Below the pieces are notes generated by a model, which saw only the letters and a program-made list of their open reading frames with translations, was not told the DNA's origin and did not search any database. A stretch of DNA of 49,524 bases. It comes from Burkholderiales bacterium UBA2647 (GTDB lineage Bacteria; Pseudomonadota; Gammaproteobacteria; Burkholderiales; Burkholderiaceae_E). Numbering within the stretch: the stretch's first letter is position 1; every line of letters begins with the position of its first letter. The stretch spans positions 5,649 through 55,172 of the forward strand of contig DENJ01000114.1 in NCBI GenBank assembly GCA_002359635.1, given 5' to 3'. Below, in pieces: positions 1-8,226 of the stretch. A program made the position numbers and the translations under genes.

Positions 1-560
1 GCCATGACGTAGATATCGCCGGTGAGAACAACGATGCGGGCGTCCGTTGCAATCATGCCGCGAGCAAGTAAGCGTTTGAGTAAAGCGTGATGCCCGAGCA
101 CATTGACGCCAAATGCAATTTCGTGGCCCTGGGCGGAACGCGAATATTTCTTTGGCCAAATGCCCGCATTAAGTACGACGATATCAAAAGGAGCTTCTTT
201 GGCTGCCCTTGTGATTTTTGCCGCTGCTTCAGAGACGCTGCGCAAATCAGCAAGGTCGAGCGGGGTATGCTCCACGAGGTTTCTCGTTTCTTTTCCTATG
301 TTTTCGACGGCTTTTCGCAACTGCGCCTCACGGCGCGCTGCAATCATCACCGAGGCCCCACGCATAGAGAGGCCTTGTGCAATCCAATAACCAATGCCGG
401 CATTACCCCCCGTGACAAGCGCGTGTTTCCCATCCAAGTAGGGGGTTTCGGGACATATGGGCGTTTTCGATGCCTGCCCTTGCATCGCTGTCCAGAGGCG
501 TCCGGAAACCGCAACGCCCGGATAGGTCACCCGCTTTAGGAATTCATCGAGTTCTGCCAT
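1..560 (-). CDS. Short-chain dehydrogenase/reductase, C-terminus off the left edge
   Basis: An open minus-strand frame begins at the ATG complementary to 558-560 and runs through base 1, so only about 186 N-terminal residues are visible. After an N-terminal extension of about 40 residues comes the SDR cofactor loop in the form TGGNAGIG, then AARR at the end of the second beta strand (typical of NADP preference) and the NAG motif (VVLNAGIW). This fits the retinol-dehydrogenase-like branch of NAD(P)-dependent SDR oxidoreductases; the substrate is unknown. Where the catalytic serine strand is expected the sequence reads VVLTGDIY, so the usual Ser pair is absent there. The YxxxK motif would lie beyond the edge. 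The start is preceded by GCAGGTG as a ribosome site. It overlaps the end of the small exported gene upstream by 17 bases, suggesting co-transcription. Confidence 0.85.
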   Translation of the reverse strand, partial: MAELDEFLKRVTYPGVAVSGRLWTAMQGQASKTPICPETPYLDGKHALVTGGNAGIGYWIAQGLSMRGASVMIAARREAQLRKAVENIGKETRNLVEHTPLDLADLRSVSEAAAKITRAAKEAPFDIVVLNAGIWPKKYSRSAQGHEIAFGVNVLGHHALLKRLLARGMIATDARIVVLTGDIYVM

Positions 561-792
561 CACCTGCACCATTGGCCTCAGCAAGCTGCTGCTTTGGCGT
601 CGGCGGCGCAGCTTTTGCAGCCTCCTGCGGCGCAAGCTTTGCAGCCTCCTGCAAACGCTTGCTGTTGTCGGCAACTTTCGTTGCAGCCGGTGCCAAGGCG
701 TCCGTCGGTCTCATCTTCATTGACGAGCAATCGCTCGCAAATGCAATACCCGAAAAACAAGCGGCCGCGGTGAAGGTAAGAATCAATTTCAT
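544..792 (-). CDS. Small exported Ala/Lys/Pro-rich protein
   Basis: This 82-residue product starts with MKLILTFTAAACFSGIAFA, a good Sec signal peptide with cleavage expected after AFA. The mature part of about 63 residues begins DCSS and is rich in Ala, Lys and Gln (a QEAAK-like helical stretch, then proline), with one cysteine. I do not recognise a family. An AGGA ribosome site lies about 8 bases before the ATG. The stop lies inside the first codons of the downstream SDR gene, so the two are probably translationally coupled. It is likely periplasmic. Signal peptide, ribosome site and coupling support it as real, but its function is unknown. Confidence 0.6.
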   Translation of the reverse strand: MKLILTFTAAACFSGIAFASDCSSMKMRPTDALAPAATKVADNSKRLQEAAKLAPQEAAKAAPPTPKQQLAEANGAGDGRTR

Positions 793-878
793 GGCAGAAA
801 TCCTAGCTTAAGTTAATGACAATGTGGGGTAATTGGATGCGAGGTATGAACCAAGGCGTGTGTGGGATCATCAATACT

Positions 879-1289
879 TTACTTCTTTGGCGCTTTGCCG
901 CCGCTTTTTACACACTCGTCCATACTGGGATAGCTTGTAAATTTCGCGGTCTTCTCATAGCTTGGGCTTGAAGGTTCGTGGCAAATACCGTTATCGGATT
1001 TTTTCACCACGATTGCGGGCGCAGCAGCGGCCGCTGTGTTCTTGGGCAGACTGCCGCCGCTCTTAATGCACTCATCGACCGTCTTAAACGGTGTGAAATT
1101 TTTAGTGCGTTCATAGCTTGGTGAGTTCTTATCGTGACAGATCCCTGAGTCGGACTTCTTGACCGCAGGCGCTTCTGCCGTGTTTGCCTTCGTATCCTTC
1201 GCAGCCTCTTTCTTATCGGCGGCTTGTGCAGGCAAAGCCGCCAGCGCTAAGGTAGCAAACGCAAAAGCGATGGTGTGGACTGGTTTCAT
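879..1289 (-). CDS. Exported protein with two tandem cysteine-pair repeats
   Basis: A 136-residue protein with a clear signal peptide (residues 1-23, ending PAQA). After a Lys/Ala linker come two copies of a module of about 40 residues, at 43-83 and 95-135. Each reads VKKSD-GICH, then SPSYE, then a KFT/NFT strand, then a DEC-KSGG end. Each module has two cysteines 23 residues apart (51/74 and 103/126), suggesting one disulfide per repeat in the periplasm. I recall similar modules in small proteobacterial proteins and beside nuclease-like domains, but cannot assign a function. AGGAG lies about 9 bases before the ATG. The neighbour downstream on the same strand (544-792) is another small exported protein. 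Confidence 0.7.
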   Translation of the reverse strand: MKPVHTIAFAFATLALAALPAQAADKKEAAKDTKANTAEAPAVKKSDSGICHDKNSPSYERTKNFTPFKTVDECIKSGGSLPKNTAAAAAPAIVVKKSDNGICHEPSSPSYEKTAKFTSYPSMDECVKSGGKAPKK

Positions 1290-1473
1290 CGGTTGGTCTC
1301 CTGTCGTGGGCGCAATGGATCTTCTCGCTCGATCCTCCCCCTGAGCTTAGTGGCTAAGGCAGCACGCTGCAATGACGTTCCACTGCTTGATCGAATTCGA
1401 TACTTGGAAGCTTAGCGAGGCCGTGAGTGAATCGCTAGAATAAGGTTATTCCTCCTCCTCTTTGGACCCTATC

Positions 1474-1989
1474 ATGACGATTTCGCTTTACAGCGCTTCG
1501 ATACCCGTGTTCTTGCGCACACTAGGCAACCTGCATCACTGCCTGCAAAAGGCAAAAGCCGACGTGGCCACCCGTGGCTACGATGAGCAGGCACTGGTTC
1601 AGTTTCGACTCGCACCCGATATGTTGCCCTTTAAGGCACAGATTTACATTGCCTGCGATGCGGCCAAACTGTGTGCTGCAAGAATCGCAGGACTTGATGC
1701 GCCCAAGCACGATAACTCAGAAAACACCCTTGACGAGCTAATGGCGCGTATTGACAAGACCGTCGAATGGCTAAAGACGGTGCCGGCAGCAACAATCGAT
1801 GGACAAGAATCAAAAGAAGTCACCTTTCCAGCGGGCAAGGATCGTACCCGGACCATGCTGGCCGAGGACTATCTGAAAGCTTGGGCAATACCCAATGTGT
1901 TTTTTCACACCACCACGGCCTATGTGATTTTGCGTCATAACGGTGTGGCACTCGGCAAAATCGATTTCCTGCTGGGCGCTGGCGATTAA
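1474..1989 (+). CDS. DUF1993 family protein
   Basis: A 171-residue soluble protein beginning MTISLYSASIPVF, the typical opening of DUF1993, a predicted DinB-like four-helix bundle of unknown function. Characteristic stretches are the MLPFKAQIYIACDAAK region near residue 50 and the C-terminal FFHTTTAYVILRHNGVALGKIDFL, which holds the conserved His/Arg/Asn positions. An upstream TTG at 1462 is in frame, but the family's usual start matches ATG 1474. No good Shine-Dalgarno is visible; the bases before it (CCTCCTCC) are its complement. It appears monocistronic. Enzymatic activity has not been shown for the family to my knowledge. Confidence 0.8.
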   Translation: MTISLYSASIPVFLRTLGNLHHCLQKAKADVATRGYDEQALVQFRLAPDMLPFKAQIYIACDAAKLCAARIAGLDAPKHDNSENTLDELMARIDKTVEWLKTVPAATIDGQESKEVTFPAGKDRTRTMLAEDYLKAWAIPNVFFHTTTAYVILRHNGVALGKIDFLLGAGD

Positions 1990-2002
1990 GACCGGCATGG
2001 TG

Positions 2003-2082
2003 CCTGAAGCCAGATGCTCCCTGAAACCGGTGCTGCCTGAAACCGGATTGCTGCCTGAAACCGGATTGCTGCCTGAAACCGG
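2003..2082 (+). repeat. Short tandem repeat, about 18-bp unit
   Basis: The core CCTGAAACCGG recurs at 2020, 2036, 2054 and 2072, with a degenerate copy at 2003. Spacing is 17, 16, 18 and 18 bases, and the last two full units are identical. It lies in the spacer after the DUF1993 stop. There are no unique spacers, so it is not a CRISPR array. It is probably a slippage minisatellite; any function is unknown. Confidence 0.8.
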
Positions 2083-2134
2083 ACCTTGACGGGCTGAGGC
2101 CTTGCTTTGCTCGATCAAGCTAAGGGGGTAAAGC

Positions 2135-2230
2135 AGTCTTTACGCCCATCGTGTTGTATACGATTCGGTAGGTGAGTCGCACGAGCGACGGATGACATAA
2201 AGACTCCTCTTTGCGGGAGTCTTCGCTTTT
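2135..2230 (+). promoter_or_regulatory. Candidate riboswitch or attenuator leader of pntAB
   Basis: AGTCTTTA at 2135-2142 is a perfect 8-base complement of TAAAGACT at 2198-2205. Between them sit two small hairpins: ATCGT/ACGAT (2148-2152 with 2160-2164) and GTCGC-ACGA-GCGAC (2176-2189). The 3' strand of the outer helix is also the 5' strand of a terminator-like hairpin, AAGACTCC (2200-2207) with GGAGTCTT (2216-2223), followed by CGCTTTT. The two helices are mutually exclusive, as in riboswitches and attenuators. The start of pntA is 45 bases further on. I recognise no known riboswitch consensus. The hairpin could instead simply terminate transcription from the DUF1993 gene. Confidence 0.45.
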
Positions 2231-2274
2231 CTGACGATCGATTGTTTCAACACAGATTCCTAGGAGATATGACG

Positions 2275-3855
2275 ATGCTCATTGGCGTGCCGCGGGAGAT
2301 ATACCCAGGGGAAAAACGGGTTGCCACTGTTCCCGATGTTGTGAGCAAATTGATCAAACTTGGATTCATGGTTCAGGTCGAGCGTGGCGCTGGCGAGTTG
2401 GCTGACCTTGCTGATGAGGCCTTTGTTGAGGCGGGAGCAAGTATTGCTACTAACGCCACAGCACTTTGGGAAGCCTGCGACATCATTTTGAAGGTGCGTC
2501 CGCCGGCACCCGAAGAAATAGGGCTCATGCGGAGCGGTCAGACCCTGATCGGCTTTATCTGGCCTGCGCAACACCCGGAGCTCATGCAGCAAATGGCTGC
2601 AAAAAATGTCACGGTCTTGGCCATTGATGCCTTGCCGCGCACCCTCAGTCGTGCTCAGAAAATGGATGCACTAACTTCAATGGCGGGCGTGAGCGGCTAC
2701 CGTGCCGTGGTCGAGGCTGCCAATGCCTTTGGACGTTTTTTCAACGGTCAAATCACAGCGGCTGGCAAGGTGCCGCCGGCCAAGGTTTTCATCGCCGGCG
2801 CAGGCGTTGCTGGCCTTGCCGCCATCGGTGCGGCCGCAAGCCTGGGTGCGATCGTGAGGGCCAACGATACCCGCGCTGAAGTTGCCGACCAGGTGGTGTC
2901 GTTGGGCGGTGAGTTCGTTAAAGTGGACTATGACGAAGAAGGCTCGGGTGGCGGTGGCTATGCCAAGGTCATGAGCGAGGGCTTCCAGGCGGCTCAACGG
3001 GCCATGTACGCCCAGCAGGCGCGCGAGGTCGACATCATGATTACCACCGCATTGATCCCGGGTAAACCAGCGCCGCGCTTGATCACCGCGGAGATGGTCC
3101 AAAGCATGAAGCCGGGTAGTGTGATTGTTGATATGGCCGCCGAGCAGGGTGGCAATTGCGAACTGACCGAACCGGGACAGGCTGTGGTCAAACATGGTGT
3201 GACGATTATCGGGTACACCGACCTCGTTTCTCGCATGGCGCGTCAGTCCTCAACGCTTTACGGCACCAACTTGTTTCGCTTACTCGAAGAGCTCTGCAAG
3301 ACCAAAGACGGTGTCATCAACGTCAATATGCAAGACGACGCCATCAGGGGTTTAACAGTCATCAAGGATGGTGAGATCACCTGGCCCGCACCAGCACTTG
3401 CTCCTGCGGCACCCAAGCCGGCAACAAAGCCTGCGAATGCATCGGTTGAGAAAAAGACTGGGCACGGGCATGGCAGCAGTGCTCCCATGACAGCGCCTAC
3501 GCTGGCCTTTGTCTTCGGTCTGGGCGCGCTTGCTTTTTGGGCCATCGGGGCTTATGCGCCCGCTGCTTTTCTCGGGCACTTTACCGTTTTTGTATTGGCC
3601 TGTTTTATCGGTTATATGGTTGTATGGAATGTAACACCAGCTTTGCACACGCCGCTGATGAGCGTGACCAATGCGATTTCAAGCATCATCGTGATTGGTG
3701 CGCTCGTACAAATCCTGCCGCCCGAGGCTGGAACAAATGCAAGGCCTGATGCCCTGATTACTTGGTTGGCCTTTGCGGCCATCGTGTTGACGGCGATCAA
3801 TATGTTTGGTGGTTTTGCTGTCACCCGTCGCATGCTCGACATGTTTCGCAAGTGA
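2275..3855 (+). CDS. pntA: NAD(P) transhydrogenase subunit alpha
   Basis: This is the alpha subunit of the proton-translocating membrane transhydrogenase, which drives NADH + NADP+ to NAD+ + NADPH with the proton gradient. The product of 526 residues is close to the 510 of E. coli PntA. Domain I (1-370) begins MLIGVPRE and carries the NAD-binding loop GAGVAGLAA near 175-183 and the ANDTRAEVADQV strand. An Ala/Pro/Lys-rich linker (about 378-416) leads to four membrane helices. The gene is thus the fused form, not split into pntAA and pntAB as in many alpha- and some betaproteobacteria. AGGAG at 2262-2266 lies 8 bases before ATG 2275; the upstream TTG 2242 and ATG 2269 fit less well. pntB follows after 31 bases. 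The upstream leader may regulate it. Confidence 0.96.
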   Translation: MLIGVPREIYPGEKRVATVPDVVSKLIKLGFMVQVERGAGELADLADEAFVEAGASIATNATALWEACDIILKVRPPAPEEIGLMRSGQTLIGFIWPAQHPELMQQMAAKNVTVLAIDALPRTLSRAQKMDALTSMAGVSGYRAVVEAANAFGRFFNGQITAAGKVPPAKVFIAGAGVAGLAAIGAAASLGAIVRANDTRAEVADQVVSLGGEFVKVDYDEEGSGGGGYAKVMSEGFQAAQRAMYAQQAREVDIMITTALIPGKPAPRLITAEMVQSMKPGSVIVDMAAEQGGNCELTEPGQAVVKHGVTIIGYTDLVSRMARQSSTLYGTNLFRLLEELCKTKDGVINVNMQDDAIRGLTVIKDGEITWPAPALAPAAPKPATKPANASVEKKTGHGHGSSAPMTAPTLAFVFGLGALAFWAIGAYAPAAFLGHFTVFVLACFIGYMVVWNVTPALHTPLMSVTNAISSIIVIGALVQILPPEAGTNARPDALITWLAFAAIVLTAINMFGGFAVTRRMLDMFRK

Positions 3856-3886
3856 TTAGAAAAAATAATGATATGGAGTCAGCACG

Positions 3887-5320
3887 ATGACCTCAAGCCT
3901 CATTTCTTCAAGCCTTGCAACGGTTGCCTACCTTGGTGCGGCAATACTCTTTATTCTAAGCCTTGGCGGTCTTTCAAACCCTGAGACATCCCGGCGCGGC
4001 AATCTTTACGGTGTCATCGGCATGACACTGGCGGTCCTGGCCACGGTGCTTGGCCCACGCGTCGCTGCAGCAGGTATCGGCTGGATCGTGGCGGCACTTT
4101 TGATTGGCGGTGGGATCGGACTGTATGCCGCGAGAACCGTAAAGATGACGCAAATGCCGGAACTCGTGGCACTGATGCACAGCCTGGTGGGTTTGGCGGC
4201 CTGTCTCGTGGGTTTTGCAAGCTACGTGGACACATCAATCCAATATAGCGGCGCAGAGAAGGTTATCCATGAGATAGAGATCTATATCGGTATATTGATT
4301 GGTGCGGTAACGTTTTCAGGTTCATTGATTGCCTTTGGAAAACTCAATGGCAAGATCGACGGTAAACCGCTCTTGTTGCCTGCCCGGCATTGGCTGAACC
4401 TGGTTGCTTTGTTAGTCGTGATTTGGTTCGGGGGCGAATTCATAGCTTCTAAGGATATCGCCGCGGGCATGACCGCTTTAATTGTCATGACTGCAATCGC
4501 TTTACTTTTTGGTGTCCATATGGTGATGGCCATTGGCGGTGCAGACATGCCCGTGGTGGTATCGATGCTCAACAGCTACTCGGGTTGGGCGGCGGCTGCC
4601 ACCGGATTCATGTTGAGTAATGATTTGCTCATCGTTACCGGTGCGCTGGTTGGATCCTCGGGCGCGATCCTCTCCTACATCATGTGTCAGGCGATGAACC
4701 GCAATTTCATCAGCGTGATCGCTGGCGGTTTTGGTAGTGGCAGTGGCACACCCGCTGCAAAGGCCGATGGCGCCAGCGCGGCGCCTCAAGGCGAAGTGGT
4801 GCCCGTCAGTGCCGCTGAGACTGCAGAGTTACTGCGCGAATCTAAAAGTGTGATCATCGTGCCAGGCTACGGCATGGCTGTCGCGCAGGCACAGCACACG
4901 GTGAATGAAATCACAGCGACCCTGCGCAGCAAGGGTGTGAAAGTTAGATTTGGTATTCATCCTGTCGCGGGCCGTATGCCTGGTCATATGAATGTGCTGC
5001 TTGCGGAGGCTAAGGTCCCCTACGACATCGTGCTCGAGATGGACGAGATCAATGATGACTTTAGCGATACCGACGTGGCGATGGTGATCGGCGCAAACGA
5101 CATTGTGAATCCAGCCGCGCAAGACGATCCCGAAAGTCCGATCGCCGGCATGCCGGTGCTAGAGGTCTGGAAGGCTCGCACCAGCATTGTGATGAAGCGA
5201 TCGATGGCGAGTGGTTATGCGGGCGTGGATAACCCACTTTTTTACAAAGAAAACAACCGTATGCTTTTTGGTGACGCCAAGAAGATGCTTGACGAAGTCC
5301 TTGTTGCACTCAAGGTCTGA
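3887..5320 (+). CDS. pntB: NAD(P) transhydrogenase subunit beta
   Basis: A 477-residue beta subunit (E. coli PntB has 462). The first 270 residues form about eight or nine membrane helices that, with the PntA helices, make the proton channel; GVHMVMAIGGADMPVVVSMLNSYSGW is typical. A linker follows, then the NADP(H)-binding domain III from about residue 300, with VIIVPGYGMAVAQAQ, GIHPVAGRMPGHMNVLLAEA, VIGANDIVNPAA and the closing VMKRSMASGYAGVDNPLFY. All are intact. GGAG at 3875-3878 lies 8 bases before the ATG. It is co-transcribed with pntA. No clear terminator was found after it. Confidence 0.96.
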   Translation: MTSSLISSSLATVAYLGAAILFILSLGGLSNPETSRRGNLYGVIGMTLAVLATVLGPRVAAAGIGWIVAALLIGGGIGLYAARTVKMTQMPELVALMHSLVGLAACLVGFASYVDTSIQYSGAEKVIHEIEIYIGILIGAVTFSGSLIAFGKLNGKIDGKPLLLPARHWLNLVALLVVIWFGGEFIASKDIAAGMTALIVMTAIALLFGVHMVMAIGGADMPVVVSMLNSYSGWAAAATGFMLSNDLLIVTGALVGSSGAILSYIMCQAMNRNFISVIAGGFGSGSGTPAAKADGASAAPQGEVVPVSAAETAELLRESKSVIIVPGYGMAVAQAQHTVNEITATLRSKGVKVRFGIHPVAGRMPGHMNVLLAEAKVPYDIVLEMDEINDDFSDTDVAMVIGANDIVNPAAQDDPESPIAGMPVLEVWKARTSIVMKRSMASGYAGVDNPLFYKENNRMLFGDAKKMLDEVLVALKV

Positions 5321-5504
5321 GCGCCGGCCGTTTGATCGGTATGATCGCTTCCTGTGCGCCGAACAATGACCGAATTGTAAGCATCGGTTCCAGACGCTCT
5401 GATTTCGCGGTACTGCGTGCTTAAACTTGCCTTCACGGCATTGTTTTGTCCGAGGGCAAAGCATCTGCCGAAACTTCAAACATTTTTGAATGACAGGGGG
5501 CGTT

Positions 5505-6119
5505 ATGTTTGTGATTTCAAGAAGGATTCTGATACCGCATGCAGGTCAGGAAGCGGTCGTTATTGACAGATCGCGCAGGTATGTTGCTGCAATGAATCGC
5601 CTCGGCGCACATGCGCGGGCGACCAAGGTCATCATGGGTGCTGATGCAGGCCACATTGAGGTTTTTGCACGTTACAACGACTTTAAGCACGGTAGTGGCG
5701 CTTTTCAATCCTTTGCCGGTGATGCAGAGATGGGCGCCCTAAGGACCGAGCAGGCTGAACATCCTGCAGCTGAAGTGCACGGTCCCTATGTCTATCGCTA
5801 TATTTTCGGTGAACCCTCGACAAAGACAGTGCTTGTGCAGCGTTCATACAGCGTTAGCCGGGACAAACTCCATGCCGCAATCGAACTCCTGCCCGAGGCT
5901 AAGGCTGCGGTAGGGCCAGACACCGCGATGACCGCGGCAGTTCCTGTTTTTGCGCCAGAAATGGATCACCTGATCATGACCTACGGTGTTGATGATTTGG
6001 ATCATCTCGGCGTGGTAATGGATGAATTTGCTATGGCACCAGCCTTTCAAGCCGTGGTAGTGAAGGCCGCTGCTATCGGCACGCTGATCCAGGCGCGCGT
6101 CTTGCAGGTGATCGCTTAA
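5505..6119 (+). CDS. Unknown protein with two ferredoxin-like halves
   Basis: A 204-residue soluble protein without signal peptide or membrane segment. It seems to be an internal duplication. Residues 1-105 and 106-204 each run as a beta strand (VISRRILIPH; VLVQRSYSVS), a helix, a second strand (HIEVFARYND; HLIMTYGVDD), and a helix containing phenylalanines, which resembles a dimeric alpha/beta-barrel (ABM- or NIPSNAP-like) fold. The assignment is by pattern only and no catalytic residues can be named. ATG 5505 follows GGGGG after 4 bases and is preferred over ATG 5490. It stands alone between pntB and the convergent metY gene. Confidence 0.55.
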   Translation: MFVISRRILIPHAGQEAVVIDRSRRYVAAMNRLGAHARATKVIMGADAGHIEVFARYNDFKHGSGAFQSFAGDAEMGALRTEQAEHPAAEVHGPYVYRYIFGEPSTKTVLVQRSYSVSRDKLHAAIELLPEAKAAVGPDTAMTAAVPVFAPEMDHLIMTYGVDDLDHLGVVMDEFAMAPAFQAVVVKAAAIGTLIQARVLQVIA

Positions 6120-6170
6120 ACGATTACCTCAGTCGCGCACCGGAACTCAGCAAGGGGCATGAGGGGGCCA

Positions 6171-7454
6171 TTAAGCCGCGGCAAGTGCATGGCTTAGATC
6201 CGCGAGCAGGTCATCGATGTGTTCGATGCCGACGCATAAGCGGATCGTCTCTTCCTTGACCCCGGCCTTTGCCAACTCATCGGCGGAAAGCTGCCGATGG
6301 GTGGTCGATGCCGGATGGGTGGCGAGCGACTTGGTATCGCCGATATTGACAAGCCGTGTGAATAGCTGGAGCGCATCCAAAAAGCGCTCACCGGCTGCTC
6401 GACCGCCCTTGACGCCAAAGGTCATCAGACCAGAGGCTTTGCCCTGCATCATTCGGTTGGTGAGTTCATGGTCGATGTGATTGGGAAGTCCGGCATAGTC
6501 GACCCAATCGACCTTCGGGTGCTCGCTTAAAAACCGCGCAACAGCCAACGTGTTGTCGCAGATCCGATCCATTCTCAGTGCCAATGTTTCAAGGCCTTGA
6601 AGTATCAGCCAAGCATTCATGGGTGAAATCGCAGCGCCCATGTTTCTTAATGGCACAACGCGAGCGCGACCGATGTAGGCTGCAGCACCAAGTGCTTCGG
6701 TATAGACAACGCCGTGATAGCTCACATCGGGTTCGTTCAGGCGTTTGAAGCGATCCTTGTGTTCTGCCCAAGGGAACTTGCCTGAGTCAACAATCATGCC
6801 GCCGATGCTGTTTCCCTGACCGCCAATGTATTTGGTTAAGGAGTGAACCACAATGTCGGCGCCATGTTCAAAGGGGCGGCACAGGTAGGGACTTGGCACG
6901 GTGTTGTCAACAATCAGCGGAACACCAGCAGCATGTGCAACTGCCGAGATGGCTTCGATATCAGTGACGTTTCCAAGTGGGTTACCAATCGTCTCCACAT
7001 AGATCGCTTTGGTTTTTTGATCGATATGCTGCGCAAAGCTATCTGGATCCCGTGAATCAGCAAATCTCACCTCAAGACCGTATTGTGGCAGGGTGTGGGC
7101 AAAAAGGTTATACGTGCCCCCGTATAGCGCGCTTGCTGAAACGATGTTGTCGCCGGCCTCGGCGATGGTTTGTATCGCATAGGTGATGGCGGCCTGGCCC
7201 GAAGCCAAGGCCAAACCGGCGATACCGCCCTCGAGTGCAGCCACCCTTGCTTCCAACACGCTTTGTGTTGGATTCATGATGCGGGTGTAGATGTTGCCCG
7301 CAACCTTCAAATCAAATAAGTCAGCGCCATGCTGGGCGTTATCGAAAGCATAGGCAACGGTTTGATAGATAGGTACCGCCATCGATTTGGTCGTCGGATC
7401 AGGGCTATAGCCGGCATGAACAGCCTGAGTTTCAAATTTCCATGCTTGCGTCAT
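6171..7454 (-). CDS. metY: O-acetylhomoserine aminocarboxypropyltransferase (sulfhydrylase)
   Basis: A PLP enzyme of the Cys/Met-metabolism family, 427 residues, the usual length of MetY. It would make homocysteine (or methionine) from O-acetylhomoserine and sulfide or methanethiol in the cytoplasm. Seen in sequence: the opening FETQAVHAGYSPDPTTKSMAVPIYQT, the ALASGQAA phosphate-binding stretch, the VDNTVPSPYLCRP region and the Schiff-base lysine in VVHSLTKYIGGQGN. The C-terminus keeps the TKSLATHPASTTH motif that binds the substrate carboxylate. ATG 7454 lies 7 bases after GGAG; TTG 7457 is the alternative. It is monocistronic and convergent with the 5505 gene. Confidence 0.93.
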   Translation of the reverse strand: MTQAWKFETQAVHAGYSPDPTTKSMAVPIYQTVAYAFDNAQHGADLFDLKVAGNIYTRIMNPTQSVLEARVAALEGGIAGLALASGQAAITYAIQTIAEAGDNIVSASALYGGTYNLFAHTLPQYGLEVRFADSRDPDSFAQHIDQKTKAIYVETIGNPLGNVTDIEAISAVAHAAGVPLIVDNTVPSPYLCRPFEHGADIVVHSLTKYIGGQGNSIGGMIVDSGKFPWAEHKDRFKRLNEPDVSYHGVVYTEALGAAAYIGRARVVPLRNMGAAISPMNAWLILQGLETLALRMDRICDNTLAVARFLSEHPKVDWVDYAGLPNHIDHELTNRMMQGKASGLMTFGVKGGRAAGERFLDALQLFTRLVNIGDTKSLATHPASTTHRQLSADELAKAGVKEETIRLCVGIEHIDDLLADLSHALAAA

Positions 7455-7457
7455 CAA

Positions 7458-8226
7458 AGTGCTCCGTGAGTTTCAGATCAGAAAGTGGTCTAAGTTCGCC
7501 TTAGCCTGGGATCGGCCCAATTGCATTGCCAATCAAAACCGGCGGAAACTTTTATTTACATAAAGATTTCAAAATTGTTACCTTAGAAAAGCGCAGCCTT
7601 TCGAAAAAGCGCAGGGTGATGATGCCACGTCACCAATGTGCGTTTAGTCATAAGTGCTCGCCGAATGACAAAAGCAAACAACATTTTCCGGAGGAAGACA
7701 TGAAAAAGTCCACATATCAAAATATAGGCGGGAAGCAACATTAGACGCCTCCACCGCCTTGTATCGCGCTCTGATGGTGAATCTTGAGTCATGGGTAAAG
7801 GGTACCGCAAGTCCTTTGGCAAGCGTTTTGGTGAGAGCGTTATTCCTTCAATAACGAGAATGAAGTTTTATACAGTCCTGCTTCCCACAAGCGATGGTCA
7901 GGGAAATGATAGGGCGGGCGTCAAGATGCCTGATAGCGCAGTTCTCTTAGCGACATTCAAGCGCTACAGCGTTCGACGATCGGGATTCGTTGAAGGGAAT
8001 CAAAACGGGCTAAGCTTGACGGTCTTGTGGCGAGCGGTTTGATGCTTGCTGAGGATGCGCCTTTGTATAAAAATCGTGCCGTGATGCAGTCGCAGCAGGC
8101 GAATTTTTCAGCGCTTCCTTAAGGTAAACGCACCGAGACCGCCGATGTCTCGGCCAGTTCATCCGACTTTTCAGGGGGACAAGCAAAATCAATTGGTTAA
8201 CCGCAGCCATTGCGAAGTTTTCAAAG
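7458..8226. other. Intergenic stretch of 769 bases with possible gene remnants
   Basis: No convincing gene fills this interval between metY and the malonyl-CoA decarboxylase gene. At 7700-7744 an ideal ribosome site (GGAGGAAGAC) precedes a 14-codon frame (MKKSTYQNIGGKQH, then stop). Directly after it another frame is open on the same strand and reads like protein (…ALYRALMVNLESWVKG…) until about 7852. Further open pieces occur near 8000-8120. This could be a decayed gene broken by frameshifts, or a leader peptide with regulatory RNA. I could not identify a parent family. Other short frames here look random. Confidence 0.3.

Noticed and set aside
1451..1460. CCTCCTCCTC before the DUF1993 gene as a ribosome site
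   Set aside because: It is the complement of a Shine-Dalgarno sequence, not the sequence itself.
2003..2082. CRISPR-like repeat
   Set aside because: Units are contiguous tandem copies with no unique spacers and no cas genes are nearby.
2176..2189. Hairpin with an ACGA loop, as in the guanidine-II (mini-ykkC) riboswitch
   Set aside because: That class needs two such ACGR hairpins and lies upstream of guanidine-related transporters; only one is present here and the other hairpin has a different loop.
7583..7822. A 79-codon minus-strand frame with a hydrophobic stretch
   Set aside because: No ribosome site or family resemblance; it is antisense to the better ribosome site at 7690-7700.
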